A DNA stretch of 60,625 nt from the NCBI RefSeq assembly GCF_900659635.1, contig NZ_CAACVB010000020.1, forward strand, positions 1-60,625. Direction: 5' to 3'. Of this stretch, positions 43,551 to 51,655 are shown in pieces. The notes below the pieces were generated by a model. The model worked only from the letters and a program-made list of their open reading frames with translations. It made no database searches and was not told where the DNA came from. This DNA is from Actinomadura roseirufa. GTDB taxonomy: Bacteria; Actinomycetota; Actinomycetes; Streptosporangiales; Streptosporangiaceae. The translations under genes were made by a program, and so were the position numbers. The first letter of the stretch is position 1; each line of letters starts with the position of its first letter.

Positions 43551-43793
43551 TCAAATAACGCGAACCTCGAAATTCTCAATGACCGGGTTCGCCAGCAGCG
43601 TCTCGGCGATCTTGTGGACGCGCTCCAGCGCCTCCTCGTCCGCCGGCCCCTCGAGCTCCACCTCGAACCGCTTGCCCTGCCGGACGGCGACGACGCCCTC
43701 GAAGCCCATCTGCGGCAGCTTCCTGGCGATCGCCTGACCCTGCGGGTCGAGGATCTCCGGCTTCAGCATGACGTCGACGACGACACGCGCCAC
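43551..43793 (-). CDS. purS: FGAM synthase small subunit
   Basis: The 80-residue PurS bridges PurL and PurQ. MARVVVDVMLKPEILDPQGQ, AIARKLPQMGFEGVVAVRQG and KRFEVELEGPADEEALERVH cover the whole family length, ending IENFEVRVI. GTG 43793 is preceded by GAGGGGGCGG, so the long open frame upstream to 44528 is not used. It is separated from the following ATP-binding gene by 267 bp, so it may have its own transcript end. Confidence 0.95.
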   Translation of the reverse strand: MARVVVDVMLKPEILDPQGQAIARKLPQMGFEGVVAVRQGKRFEVELEGPADEEALERVHKIAETLLANPVIENFEVRVI

Positions 43794-43887
43794 ATCCGCC
43801 CCCTCACTGGTCTGCGCCTTCCTTACGATCCTGAAGGGTACGGCACCATGGGCCTCAACACCCCACCCGCACCCCCGGAGCCGCCCG

Positions 43888-45507
43888 ATGAACATCGAGG
43901 ACCTCACGCCCTCGGAGCGTCGCCTCTGGGAGGCGTTCCCGCGCGGCGAATCCATAGACCTGTCCACGGGCGACCCCACCCTGGACGACCCGGCCAACAC
44001 CACCCAGTGGGGACACGACCGCCTGGTCCGGGCCGAAGTCCTCGTCGCCCTGCTCGTCGGCGCCGTCGAACCCGAAGCCGGCCAGGTCCCGGCCGTCCGG
44101 CTGAGCGGCGCCCGGATCACCGGCTCCCTGAACCTCGGGCACGCCGAGGTCCACGTCCCCCTAGCGCTCACCAACTGCTCCTTCGACGAGGCGCCCCACC
44201 TGTACTGGGCGAGCATGAACAGCGTCCACCTGATGCGCTGCCGCCTGCCGGGCCTCGTCGCGTCCGGCACGCGCGTGGACGGCCACATGTGGCTGGAGGG
44301 CAGCCGGATCTCCGGCGGGCTGTGGCTGGACGGCGCCAACATCACCGGCATCCTCAACATGTCCGGCGTCCAGCTCACGAACCCGGGCGGCGACGCGCTG
44401 CTCGCCGACCGCCTCACCGTCGAGGCGAACGTGTACTGCGACCAGGGGTTCACGGCCAACGGCGAGGTCCGCCTCCCGGGCGCGCGCGTCGGCGGCCAGC
44501 TCATCTTCCGCGAGGCCCGCCTGTACAACCCGACCGGCGCCGCCCTGTACGCCAGCCGCCTCGACGTGGCCGCGAACGTCTTCTGCGACGGCGGGTTCGC
44601 CGCCGAGGGCGAGGTCCGCCTCCGCGGCGCCCGCGTAGGTGGCTACCTCTCCTTCGTCGGAGCCCACCTCACCCACCCCGAGCGCACCGCCCTCAACGCC
44701 GACGACCTCGCCGTGGAGACCGACGTCTACTGCTCCGACGGATTCACCGCCACCGGAGCCGTCAGCTTCGCCGGAGCCCGCATCGCCGGCCAGCTCAGCC
44801 TCCGCGGCGCCCGCCTGCAGCACCCGCAGGGAACCGCCCTCAGCTTGCAGCGCCTCCAGGCAGAAGAGGTCCTGCTCCGTCCCGCGGAGCCCATCCAAGG
44901 CGTCGCGGACCTCTCCTATGCCCGCATCAACCTCATGCGCGACGACGCCAAAACCTGGCCCGACCGCCTCCAACTCGACGGCCTGCAGTACGAGACCCTC
45001 GACCCGCCCCTCACCGCCCGGGTTCGTCTCGCCTGGCTCCGCCGTGACAACGATGGCTACGCCCCCCAGCCCTACGAGCGCCTCGCCCAGACCTACCGCT
45101 CCCTCGGCCTGGACGCCGACGGCCGCTCCATCCTGCTCGCCAAGGCCCGCGACCGCCGCCGCACCCAGGGCATCCCCCACAAGGTCGTCGGCTGGTTCCA
45201 GGACATCCTCGTCGGCTACGGCTACCGCCCCTTCCGCGCCGCGAGCTGGCTGATCGGCCTCCTCGCCTTCGGGACGATCGTCTTCTCCGTCCACAAGCCC
45301 GAGGTACTGGACGACGGCCACCGCCCCCATTTCAACGCCTTCTTCTACACCCTCGACCTCCTGCTCCCGATCGGCAGCCTCGGCCAAGAGGTCGAATTCG
45401 CCCCCAAGGGCATCTATCAATGGATCGCCAACTTCATCGTCGCCGGCGGCCTCGTCCTCGGCCTGACCGTGGCCGCCGGCGCCACCCGGGCACTGTCCCG
45501 CGAATAA
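43888..45507 (+). CDS. Pentapeptide/beta-helix-like membrane protein
   Basis: A 539-residue protein whose middle part (about 60-340) is a series of imperfect 20-30-residue repeats with alternating hydrophobic and small residues: VRLSGARITGSLNLGHAEV, VRLPGARVGGQLIFREARLY, VRLRGARVGGYLSFVGAHLT, VSFAGARIAGQLSLRGARLQ. These predict a right-handed beta-helix as in pentapeptide proteins. Two C-terminal membrane helices follow (AASWLIGLLAFGTIVFSV and WIANFIVAGGLVLGLTVAAG). Similar actinomycete proteins are labelled membrane-associated oxidoreductase, but no cofactor site is visible. ATG 43888, with GGAG upstream, is divergent from purS. Confidence 0.82.
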   Translation: MNIEDLTPSERRLWEAFPRGESIDLSTGDPTLDDPANTTQWGHDRLVRAEVLVALLVGAVEPEAGQVPAVRLSGARITGSLNLGHAEVHVPLALTNCSFDEAPHLYWASMNSVHLMRCRLPGLVASGTRVDGHMWLEGSRISGGLWLDGANITGILNMSGVQLTNPGGDALLADRLTVEANVYCDQGFTANGEVRLPGARVGGQLIFREARLYNPTGAALYASRLDVAANVFCDGGFAAEGEVRLRGARVGGYLSFVGAHLTHPERTALNADDLAVETDVYCSDGFTATGAVSFAGARIAGQLSLRGARLQHPQGTALSLQRLQAEEVLLRPAEPIQGVADLSYARINLMRDDAKTWPDRLQLDGLQYETLDPPLTARVRLAWLRRDNDGYAPQPYERLAQTYRSLGLDADGRSILLAKARDRRRTQGIPHKVVGWFQDILVGYGYRPFRAASWLIGLLAFGTIVFSVHKPEVLDDGHRPHFNAFFYTLDLLLPIGSLGQEVEFAPKGIYQWIANFIVAGGLVLGLTVAAGATRALSRE

Positions 45508-45529
45508 AACACCATTCGCCCGTTTTATT
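45503..45529 (+). terminator. AT-rich terminator hairpin
   Basis: AATAAAAC (45503-45510) and GTTTTATT (45522-45529) form a perfect 8-bp stem overlapping the stop codon of the beta-helix gene, followed by CTTTCGCCCTT. The AT stem is unusual for this GC level. Confidence 0.6.
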
Positions 45530-45615
45530 CTTTCGCCCTTCAAAAAAGTCGATACACCGGTCAATGGCCCCCCTCTAGGCTGTTCCCGCGCACATCGGCG
45601 AAAGGGCGGGCGGGA

Positions 45616-47988
45616 ATGGTCATCAGGGTCGACGCGCGGGCCGTCCAGTCCGAGCTCGGTGCCGTGTCGAGCGCGATGGCCGAGGTGACCCGCCTGATGG
45701 GCCCGCAGATCTGGCAGGGCGGCTCGGCCGCCGCCTTCACCACCGACCTCCAGGGGCACAATCGGTCGCTGAACCGGATGATGCGGGAGATCATCCGCAC
45801 CGTCGTACACTTCAACCGCACACCGTCCAACCTGGAATTACCGACCATTCCCGGCGTCACTCCCGCCACCGGCCGCCCCGGCGTCGCCTCCGTCTCCCCC
45901 AACGGCCTCGAACGGCTCGAAACGGCTCTGAACCGCGCGGCCGACCGCCTGCCGCAATCGGGCAAGATGATCCGCGGCCTCCTCGCGGTCGTCTATCCCG
46001 ACATCCCGAGCACCGCGGCCTGCGACCGCACCGCCTCATGGTGCCGCGACCAGGCGTCCCGCATGCGCACCCGCATCATGTACGCCCTGGCCGAGAACCA
46101 GGTGAACCCCGTCCTGCTCATCAGCTCCCCGCTCTCCCCCGTCCCCGACACCGAACGCTTCGGCGCCAAGGAAATGACCGACCTGGGCCGCCTCCAAGCC
46201 CTCGCCTGGAACAAGACCCGAAGCGACCCGACGGCGTCCACCCCCGAGCTCATCTCCGAGATCACCCGGACCCTCCGCGCGAACACCAAGGACGAGGGCT
46301 ACCTCAACGCGTTCTTCAACAACGTCCCCAAGGGCTCGATGGGCAAGCTCGCCTACGACCTCCACCGCCGGCACGGCGGCAGCGGCCTCACCCCTGAGGA
46401 CAAGAAGACCGTCGGCGACATCGGCACCGCCCTCGCCTCCCTCTCCCGTACAAAGAACGGCCAAGCGGCCGTAGCCAACGCCCTCGGCCCCATCGGCGCC
46501 GACATGCCGGGCCAGGCACTGTTGGTCAGGCTCAGCGCCCCGAACGTCAAATGGAGCTCCGCCGTCCTGGCGGACATGGCCAGAGCCGCCCTCCGCTGGC
46601 GCCAGCAATACCCGTCCTACGTCATCACCAGGAAGGTGATCATCGACCACACCGTGGTCAGGACGGCGGCCAACCAGCCGGACCACCGCCGGTGGTGGAA
46701 CGACTGGGACCTGGACCCCTCTGGTGACCCCTCGGACCTCAGACCGTACGACCCCGCACTCAACGTTCTCGGCCGCATCTCCCAGCAGCAAGATCTCACT
46801 GCGGCCCGCACTCTGGCCGCCACGAACCTGGAGTCTGCCTTCAGCATCAAGGACGCCGAAAAGGCGGACGCCCTGACCTGGCTCACCCGAGGCAACGGCG
46901 GCACCTACGCGTCGCTCCTCACCGCTCCCGACTGGCCGGACGGCGGCAAGGCGGCCGGCTCTGTCATAGCCCTGGCCACCACACCCGAAAGGGGCCATGA
47001 AAAAGAGGCCGCACTCAACGCCGCTGAGATCATGAAGACCGTGGCCTGGTGGAACGACAAAGGCCGCGAAAAGCTGGACAAGGACCTAAGGCAGGATGGC
47101 CCACCGGATCTGCTCCCCTGGTTCGACATCCTTCCCAGCCAGAGTGAAACGGCCCCCGGCATGGCCCACACCAAGCACTACGCCGCTGAACTGGGGCCCG
47201 GCCTCCAGAGTGGTCTCCTGACAATGACCCGTATGCACATCCCCATGATCGCCGATGCCGATGCCTCCAGCGCCGGATCCGGGCTTCCGAACCGGGATCA
47301 CGCAACCGGACGCACATATGTCGATATCGGTGGACAGGATGTCCAGCAGTTCCTTCGAACGTTCGCGGCGGACGACAGGAGTTGGACTCAAATCGCCATG
47401 GACACACAGAAGTTCCGTCAACTGCTCTTCACGTGGGGCCTACGCGACAGGCGATGGCCGACGGCACAGCGAAGGGCCGGGCAAATGGAAGGAAACCTCA
47501 TAGCGGCGTTCGGTAAGGAGCGGCTCACTCGAGAGGCCCTCACCCAGCAGCAGTACGACGAGGCGAAGAAGCATCTGGGGGTCCTCCGCGACCTCGGCGC
47601 CACCGTACTCGGCAGCACACAGGTCGGCGCGGTCCCCGGAGTGACAGACGCCTACACCATGGGCACCGACCTGGCACTGGACAAGATCAAATATGCACCC
47701 TACGAGAAAAAGGTTCAGCAAATCCATTCCGCTTACTCGAACTATTCCGACCAATTATATCTCGATCTTGCGCGTGCAATTCGGTCTTGGAAAGGAGAAC
47801 ACACGGGCGACCCCCAGCTCGACAGGGCACTCAAAGAGTGGTCGTCATCTCCGGAAGGCAACAGCCAGATCATTAAGGCGGTCAAAGACTTCATCGTTTC
47901 CGCCCCCAAGGCAGGACCCGTCACAAGTGGGGAGGATCTCATCGCCACCTCCGAAGGAGGATCGGACCATAACACCGGGCACGAGTGA
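45616..47988 (+). CDS. Large protein with WXG100-like N-terminal domain
   Basis: A 790-residue protein. The first 100 residues are helical with the WxG turn (IWQGGSAAAFTTDLQ, about 32-46) between two helices, as in WXG100/ESAT-6 proteins that travel through type VII systems. The rest is mainly helical with no signal peptide or membrane segment: YLNAFFNNVPKGSMGKLAYD, YDPALNVLGRISQQQDLTAA, ALTWLTRGNGGTYASLL, GQDVQQFLRTFAADDRSWTQ. The layout reminds me of the DUF6571 proteins of Streptomyces and Actinomadura, which are unstudied. It could be a secreted effector; no toxin domain is recognised. Codon use in the final 100 codons is less GC-rich. ATG 45616 has GGGCGGG upstream. Confidence 0.75.
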   Translation: MVIRVDARAVQSELGAVSSAMAEVTRLMGPQIWQGGSAAAFTTDLQGHNRSLNRMMREIIRTVVHFNRTPSNLELPTIPGVTPATGRPGVASVSPNGLERLETALNRAADRLPQSGKMIRGLLAVVYPDIPSTAACDRTASWCRDQASRMRTRIMYALAENQVNPVLLISSPLSPVPDTERFGAKEMTDLGRLQALAWNKTRSDPTASTPELISEITRTLRANTKDEGYLNAFFNNVPKGSMGKLAYDLHRRHGGSGLTPEDKKTVGDIGTALASLSRTKNGQAAVANALGPIGADMPGQALLVRLSAPNVKWSSAVLADMARAALRWRQQYPSYVITRKVIIDHTVVRTAANQPDHRRWWNDWDLDPSGDPSDLRPYDPALNVLGRISQQQDLTAARTLAATNLESAFSIKDAEKADALTWLTRGNGGTYASLLTAPDWPDGGKAAGSVIALATTPERGHEKEAALNAAEIMKTVAWWNDKGREKLDKDLRQDGPPDLLPWFDILPSQSETAPGMAHTKHYAAELGPGLQSGLLTMTRMHIPMIADADASSAGSGLPNRDHATGRTYVDIGGQDVQQFLRTFAADDRSWTQIAMDTQKFRQLLFTWGLRDRRWPTAQRRAGQMEGNLIAAFGKERLTREALTQQQYDEAKKHLGVLRDLGATVLGSTQVGAVPGVTDAYTMGTDLALDKIKYAPYEKKVQQIHSAYSNYSDQLYLDLARAIRSWKGEHTGDPQLDRALKEWSSSPEGNSQIIKAVKDFIVSAPKAGPVTSGEDLIATSEGGSDHNTGHE

Positions 47989-48015
47989 CGACGAGGCCGA
48001 CCACCGATGCCCTTG

Positions 48016-49113
48016 TCAGCCAGAAATATGATCGGGCAGTCGGAACGAGTAGATGAGCCCACAGTACTTATCGCCCATCACATACGCCCCGTCAGCCGAC
48101 TTCACCATGCCAGTGGGCTTGGCCGAGGCGACGGCAGCCATCGACCCATTAAAATCATCACACTTCTTCTGCGTCCCGAAAGAGAGCGACTCCAAACTGC
48201 CGTCCAGTTTCAACAACGTGGGACGCGGCCGCTGCTCCAAGGCGGACACCCCACCGAGCAAGAGAATCGAGCCATTACTCAATGGGGCCATCTCCGTCCA
48301 GGGGGGCATTTTTTGGACGGTGGCCGGGAATCTGAATCCACGGGACGCTCCGTCATCGCCGACACGCAGCAGCCCAGTATGCCCCAAGGTGACAATGCCC
48401 CGCCGACCATCCGGAATCAGGCCAGTGGGCTGAAAAGGTGCGGGCGCGGCCTCCGATAGCGCCTTCTCATAGCCCTGGGGCCGCCATCGCCTTAGGGCAT
48501 TTCGACCGACAACCTCAAAGAGTTGTCCAGCACTCGAGATCAGGACCGGGACACCGTCACCACGGATCGTGAACAGCGAGCCCTTCCAGTGCTTGCCCAA
48601 CTCGTCGCGCTCTTCAGTCGAGACCACTTTGGCCAAGGGGTCGAGCACCTCGAAGCGGGTTCTCGCTTCCCCGTCTGCACCCAAGACGTCGGTCTTCTCA
48701 AGAGTGGATAGGTTCACCTTGACCAAGTGAACCCCCGCCGAAGAGAGCATCATCCACAGTTGGCCACCCGCCGCAAACAGTTGATCAGCACCAATGCCGA
48801 TGGGAAGTGCGGAGATGCTTCCGTTCCGCTCGAGTCGGGCTACGACCTTGCCCATCTCACCCGTGACAGGAAAATAGACGGCGCCGGTCCGCTGGTCGAG
48901 CGCCAGACCGCCGTTCGAATGGGCGCTGGCACGCAGCGCGTATTCCCCGTCCCGAGGTGGGCGGTGGATGTTCGGATCCCCCGCAATGATCACGACCTGG
49001 CCGGGGTGGGTGGGTTTGGGGGTGGGGTTGAAGGACGGGGTGTGCTTGCCCGTCGTGCAGGACGCCAGGGTTGCGGCTAGGGCGACAGCGGCGGTGACGC
49101 GGGTGTGACGCAC
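48016..49113 (-). CDS. Secreted beta-propeller-like lipoprotein
   Basis: A 365-residue exported protein. The signal MRHTRVTAAVALAATLASC has lipobox LASC (Cys about 19) and a Thr/Pro linker. Repeated strand-turn units follow (GGLALDQRTGAVYFPVTG, GADQLFAAGGQLWMMLSSAG, RGDGVPVLISSAGQLFEVVG, GRRGIVTLGHTGLLRVGDD, SNGSILLLGGVSALEQ), suggesting a beta-propeller. Two late Cys (KKCDDFN, KYCGLIY) could bond. It is convergent with the WXG100-like gene, 27 bp apart, and its lower GC resembles that gene's 3' part, so the two may have arrived together. GTG 49113 lacks a clear ribosome-binding site. Confidence 0.8.
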   Translation of the reverse strand: MRHTRVTAAVALAATLASCTTGKHTPSFNPTPKPTHPGQVVIIAGDPNIHRPPRDGEYALRASAHSNGGLALDQRTGAVYFPVTGEMGKVVARLERNGSISALPIGIGADQLFAAGGQLWMMLSSAGVHLVKVNLSTLEKTDVLGADGEARTRFEVLDPLAKVVSTEERDELGKHWKGSLFTIRGDGVPVLISSAGQLFEVVGRNALRRWRPQGYEKALSEAAPAPFQPTGLIPDGRRGIVTLGHTGLLRVGDDGASRGFRFPATVQKMPPWTEMAPLSNGSILLLGGVSALEQRPRPTLLKLDGSLESLSFGTQKKCDDFNGSMAAVASAKPTGMVKSADGAYVMGDKYCGLIYSFRLPDHISG

Positions 49114-49547
49114 CTGTTGATGATGCCAGCAACGGGGGCGTGGGACGAGCGTTCTGCTTTGAGTTCGTCACGGTGCGTGCTCGCGTCCACGTGTCTTTGG
49201 GGGGTGGCGGGGGTGATGGGTCGGCCTGGCGAGGAGGCATGGGGCGGACGCGTCCGTCCCGCCGAGATCGGCTGGGGGTGATTCGTGGGGCGGGCGGCTG
49301 GGGTTCGGTGGTTGCGAGCTTCGTGGCTCTGGGGGGTAAAGGGATGGGTGGCGTGGGGTAGGTCACGTTTGGGCGGGGTGTGTGGGTTTCGCGGGTAGGA
49401 GGGTGGGTGGAGGACTTGCATCACAGGGTGTGATGTCTGCCACGATGGCATTAGCGGCTTTTGGGGCCCCTACCGGGGCAGAAGGGCGCTGACACCGGCC
49501 GGCATGCGGCGATCCCGCGTACCGGCCCCGAACGAGGAGTGTCATCG
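49114..49547. other. Divergent intergenic region upstream of the 2-oxoacid dehydrogenase operon
   Basis: G-rich sequence without a supported gene. It must hold the promoters for the lipoprotein gene and the pdh operon. The palindrome at 49419-49435 is the one clear regulatory feature. Confidence 0.4.
49419..49435. promoter_or_regulatory. Palindromic operator candidate upstream of pdhA
   Basis: CATCACA (49419-49425), GGG, TGTGATG (49429-49435) is a perfect 7-bp inverted repeat about 110 bp before the first gene of the dehydrogenase operon. Its AT content stands out from the G-rich surroundings. An Lrp/AsnC- or GntR-type site is conceivable; no regulator gene is adjacent. Confidence 0.5.
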
Positions 49548-50681
49548 ATGACGATCGACTCCGTACGCGGCGCGCCGGACACCCCCGGGCTCGCCGAGCC
49601 CGAGCTCGTCCAGCTGCTGACCCCCGAGGGGGAGCGCGTCGAGCATCCGGACTATCCGCTGGACCTGAGCGCCGAGGAGGTCCGGGACCTGTACCGCGAC
49701 CTGGTGACGGTCCGGCGCATCGACCTGGAGGCGGTGGCGCTCACCCGGCAGGGGGAGCTCGGACTCTGGGCGTCGCTGCTGGGGCAGGAGGCGGCGCAGA
49801 TCGGGTCCGGACGGGCCCTGGGCGAGCACGACATGGTGTTCCCGACGTACCGGGAGCACGCCGTGGCGTGGTGCCGGGGTGTGGAGCCGGTGCGGCTGCT
49901 GGGGATGTTCCGCGGGGTGAACCACGGCGGGTGGGATCCCGCCGAGCACAAGTTCCACTTGTACACCATCGTGATCGGCAGCCAGACGCTGCACGCGACG
50001 GGGTACGCGATGGGCGTCCAGCGGGACGGGGTGCTGGGCACGCCGTCGGCGGGGGCGACCATCGCCTACTTCGGGGACGGGGCGACGTCGCAGGGGGACG
50101 TGAACGAGGCGTTCGTGTTCTCGTCGGTGTTCAACGCGCCGATCGTGTTCTTCTGCCAGAACAACCAGTGGGCCATTTCGGAGCCGTTGGAGAAGCAGTC
50201 GCGGATCCCCCTGTACAAGCGGGCGCAGGGATACGGGTTCCCCGGGGTGCGGGTGGACGGGAACGACGTTTTCGCGTGCCTGGCCGTGACACGGAAGGCA
50301 TTGGAGAACGCCCGGACGGGGCAGGGGCCCACATTGATCGAGGCGTTCACCTACCGGATGGGCGCCCACACGACGACGGACGATCCCACGCGGTACCGGC
50401 TGAAGGCCGAGGAAGAGGCGTGGAAGCTGAAGGACCCGATCGAGCGGGTGAAGGCGTACCTCGTCCGGGGCGACCTGGCGGACCAGGCGTTCTTCGACGA
50501 GGTCGAGGCCGGGGCGAAGCAGATGGCCAAGGAGCTGCGGGCCGAGTGCCTGGCGCTGCCCGACCCCGGACCGATGTCGATCTTCGAGCACGTGTACGCG
50601 GAGCGGCATCCGCTGATGACCGAGGAGCAGGAGCAGTTCGCCGCCTACCTGGCGTCGTTCGAGGGAGAGGTGTCGCCGTGA
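49548..50681 (+). CDS. pdhA: 2-oxoacid (pyruvate or branched-chain) dehydrogenase E1 alpha subunit
   Basis: The 377-residue thiamine-diphosphate subunit decarboxylates the 2-oxoacid with E1 beta. LVTVRRIDLEAVALTRQGEL and LLGQEAAQIGSGRAL are the N-terminal signatures. The ThDP/metal motif is IAYFGDGATSQGDVNEAF followed by FFCQNNQWAIS. EAFTYRMGAHTTTDDPTRYR contains the phosphorylation-loop region. It fits the class labelled PDH E1 alpha, but this group also includes branched-chain enzymes, and the valine dehydrogenase gene in the window favours that role. ATG 49548 has GAGGAG upstream. The next gene overlaps by four bases. Confidence 0.93.
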   Translation: MTIDSVRGAPDTPGLAEPELVQLLTPEGERVEHPDYPLDLSAEEVRDLYRDLVTVRRIDLEAVALTRQGELGLWASLLGQEAAQIGSGRALGEHDMVFPTYREHAVAWCRGVEPVRLLGMFRGVNHGGWDPAEHKFHLYTIVIGSQTLHATGYAMGVQRDGVLGTPSAGATIAYFGDGATSQGDVNEAFVFSSVFNAPIVFFCQNNQWAISEPLEKQSRIPLYKRAQGYGFPGVRVDGNDVFACLAVTRKALENARTGQGPTLIEAFTYRMGAHTTTDDPTRYRLKAEEEAWKLKDPIERVKAYLVRGDLADQAFFDEVEAGAKQMAKELRAECLALPDPGPMSIFEHVYAERHPLMTEEQEQFAAYLASFEGEVSP

Positions 50682-51655
50682 CCACCCTGACGCTCGGGAA
50701 GGCCATGAACGAGGGCCTGCGCAAGGCCATGGAGAAGGACCCGAAGGTCCTCGTGATGGGTGAGGACGTCGGGAAGCTGGGCGGCGTGTTCCGGGTGACG
50801 GACGGGCTGCAGAAGGACTTCGGCGAGGAGCGGGTCATCGACACGCCGCTCGCGGAGTCGGGGATCGTCGGGACGGCGATCGGGCTGGCGCTGCGCGGGT
50901 ACCGGCCGGTCGTGGAGATCCAGTTCGACGGGTTCGTGTTCCCGGCGGCCGACCAGATCATCACGCAGCTCGCGAAGATGCACATGCGGTCGCTCGGGAC
51001 GCTGTCGCTGCCGGTGGTGATCCGGATCCCGTGCGGCGGGGGCATCGGGGCGGTGGAGCACCACTCGGAGTCGCCCGAGGCGTACTTCACGCACACCGCG
51101 GGGCTGCGGGTGGTGGCGTGCTCGAACCCGGTGGACGCGTTCGCGATGATCCAGCAGTCGATCGCCTCGCCGGACCCGGTGATCTTCTTCGAGCCGAAGC
51201 GCCGGTACTGGGACAAGGCGGAGGTCGACGTCGAGTCGACGGACTGGGCGCCGCTGCACGACGCGAAGGTCGTCCGGCCGGGCGAGCACGTGACGCTGCT
51301 GGCGTACGGGCCGTCGGTGAAGACGTGTCTGGAGGCCGCCGCGGCGGCCGGCGAGGAGGGGCGGTCGCTGGAGGTCATCGACCTGCGGTCGCTGAACCCG
51401 CTCGACATCGACACGGTGGTGCGGTCGGTGGACCGGACAGGGCGGTGCGTGGTGGCGCACGAGGCGCCCGTGTTCAGCGGGTTCGGTGCCGAGCTGGCCG
51501 CGCGGATCACCGAGCGGTGCTTCTACCGGCTGGAGGCGCCGGTGCTGCGGGTCGGGGGCTTCTCGACGCCGTACCCGCCGTCCCGGGTCGAGGACGTGTA
51601 CCTGCCCGATCTCGACCGCATCCTGGACGCGGTCGACCGCACCTTCGCGTGGTGA
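50678..51655 (+). CDS. pdhB: 2-oxoacid dehydrogenase E1 beta subunit
   Basis: The 325-residue partner of E1 alpha. LTLGKAMNEGLRKAMEKDPK, VLVMGEDVGKLGGVFRVTDG, LAESGIVGTAIGLALRGYRP, EIQFDGFVFPAADQIITQLA and HHSESPEAYFTHTAGLRVV are the transketolase-like signatures. The C-terminal domain has TLLAYGPSVKTCLEA and EVIDLRSLNPLDIDTV. GTG 50678 overlaps the stop of pdhA (GTGA) and has GAGGGAGAGG upstream, so the two chains are made together as needed for the alpha2beta2 enzyme. Confidence 0.94.
   Translation: MTTLTLGKAMNEGLRKAMEKDPKVLVMGEDVGKLGGVFRVTDGLQKDFGEERVIDTPLAESGIVGTAIGLALRGYRPVVEIQFDGFVFPAADQIITQLAKMHMRSLGTLSLPVVIRIPCGGGIGAVEHHSESPEAYFTHTAGLRVVACSNPVDAFAMIQQSIASPDPVIFFEPKRRYWDKAEVDVESTDWAPLHDAKVVRPGEHVTLLAYGPSVKTCLEAAAAAGEEGRSLEVIDLRSLNPLDIDTVVRSVDRTGRCVVAHEAPVFSGFGAELAARITERCFYRLEAPVLRVGGFSTPYPPSRVEDVYLPDLDRILDAVDRTFAW

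Noticed and set aside
43408..43737. A 109-residue plus-strand open frame between the ATP-binding gene and purS.
   Set aside because: Most of it is antisense to purS and the rest lacks coding bias.
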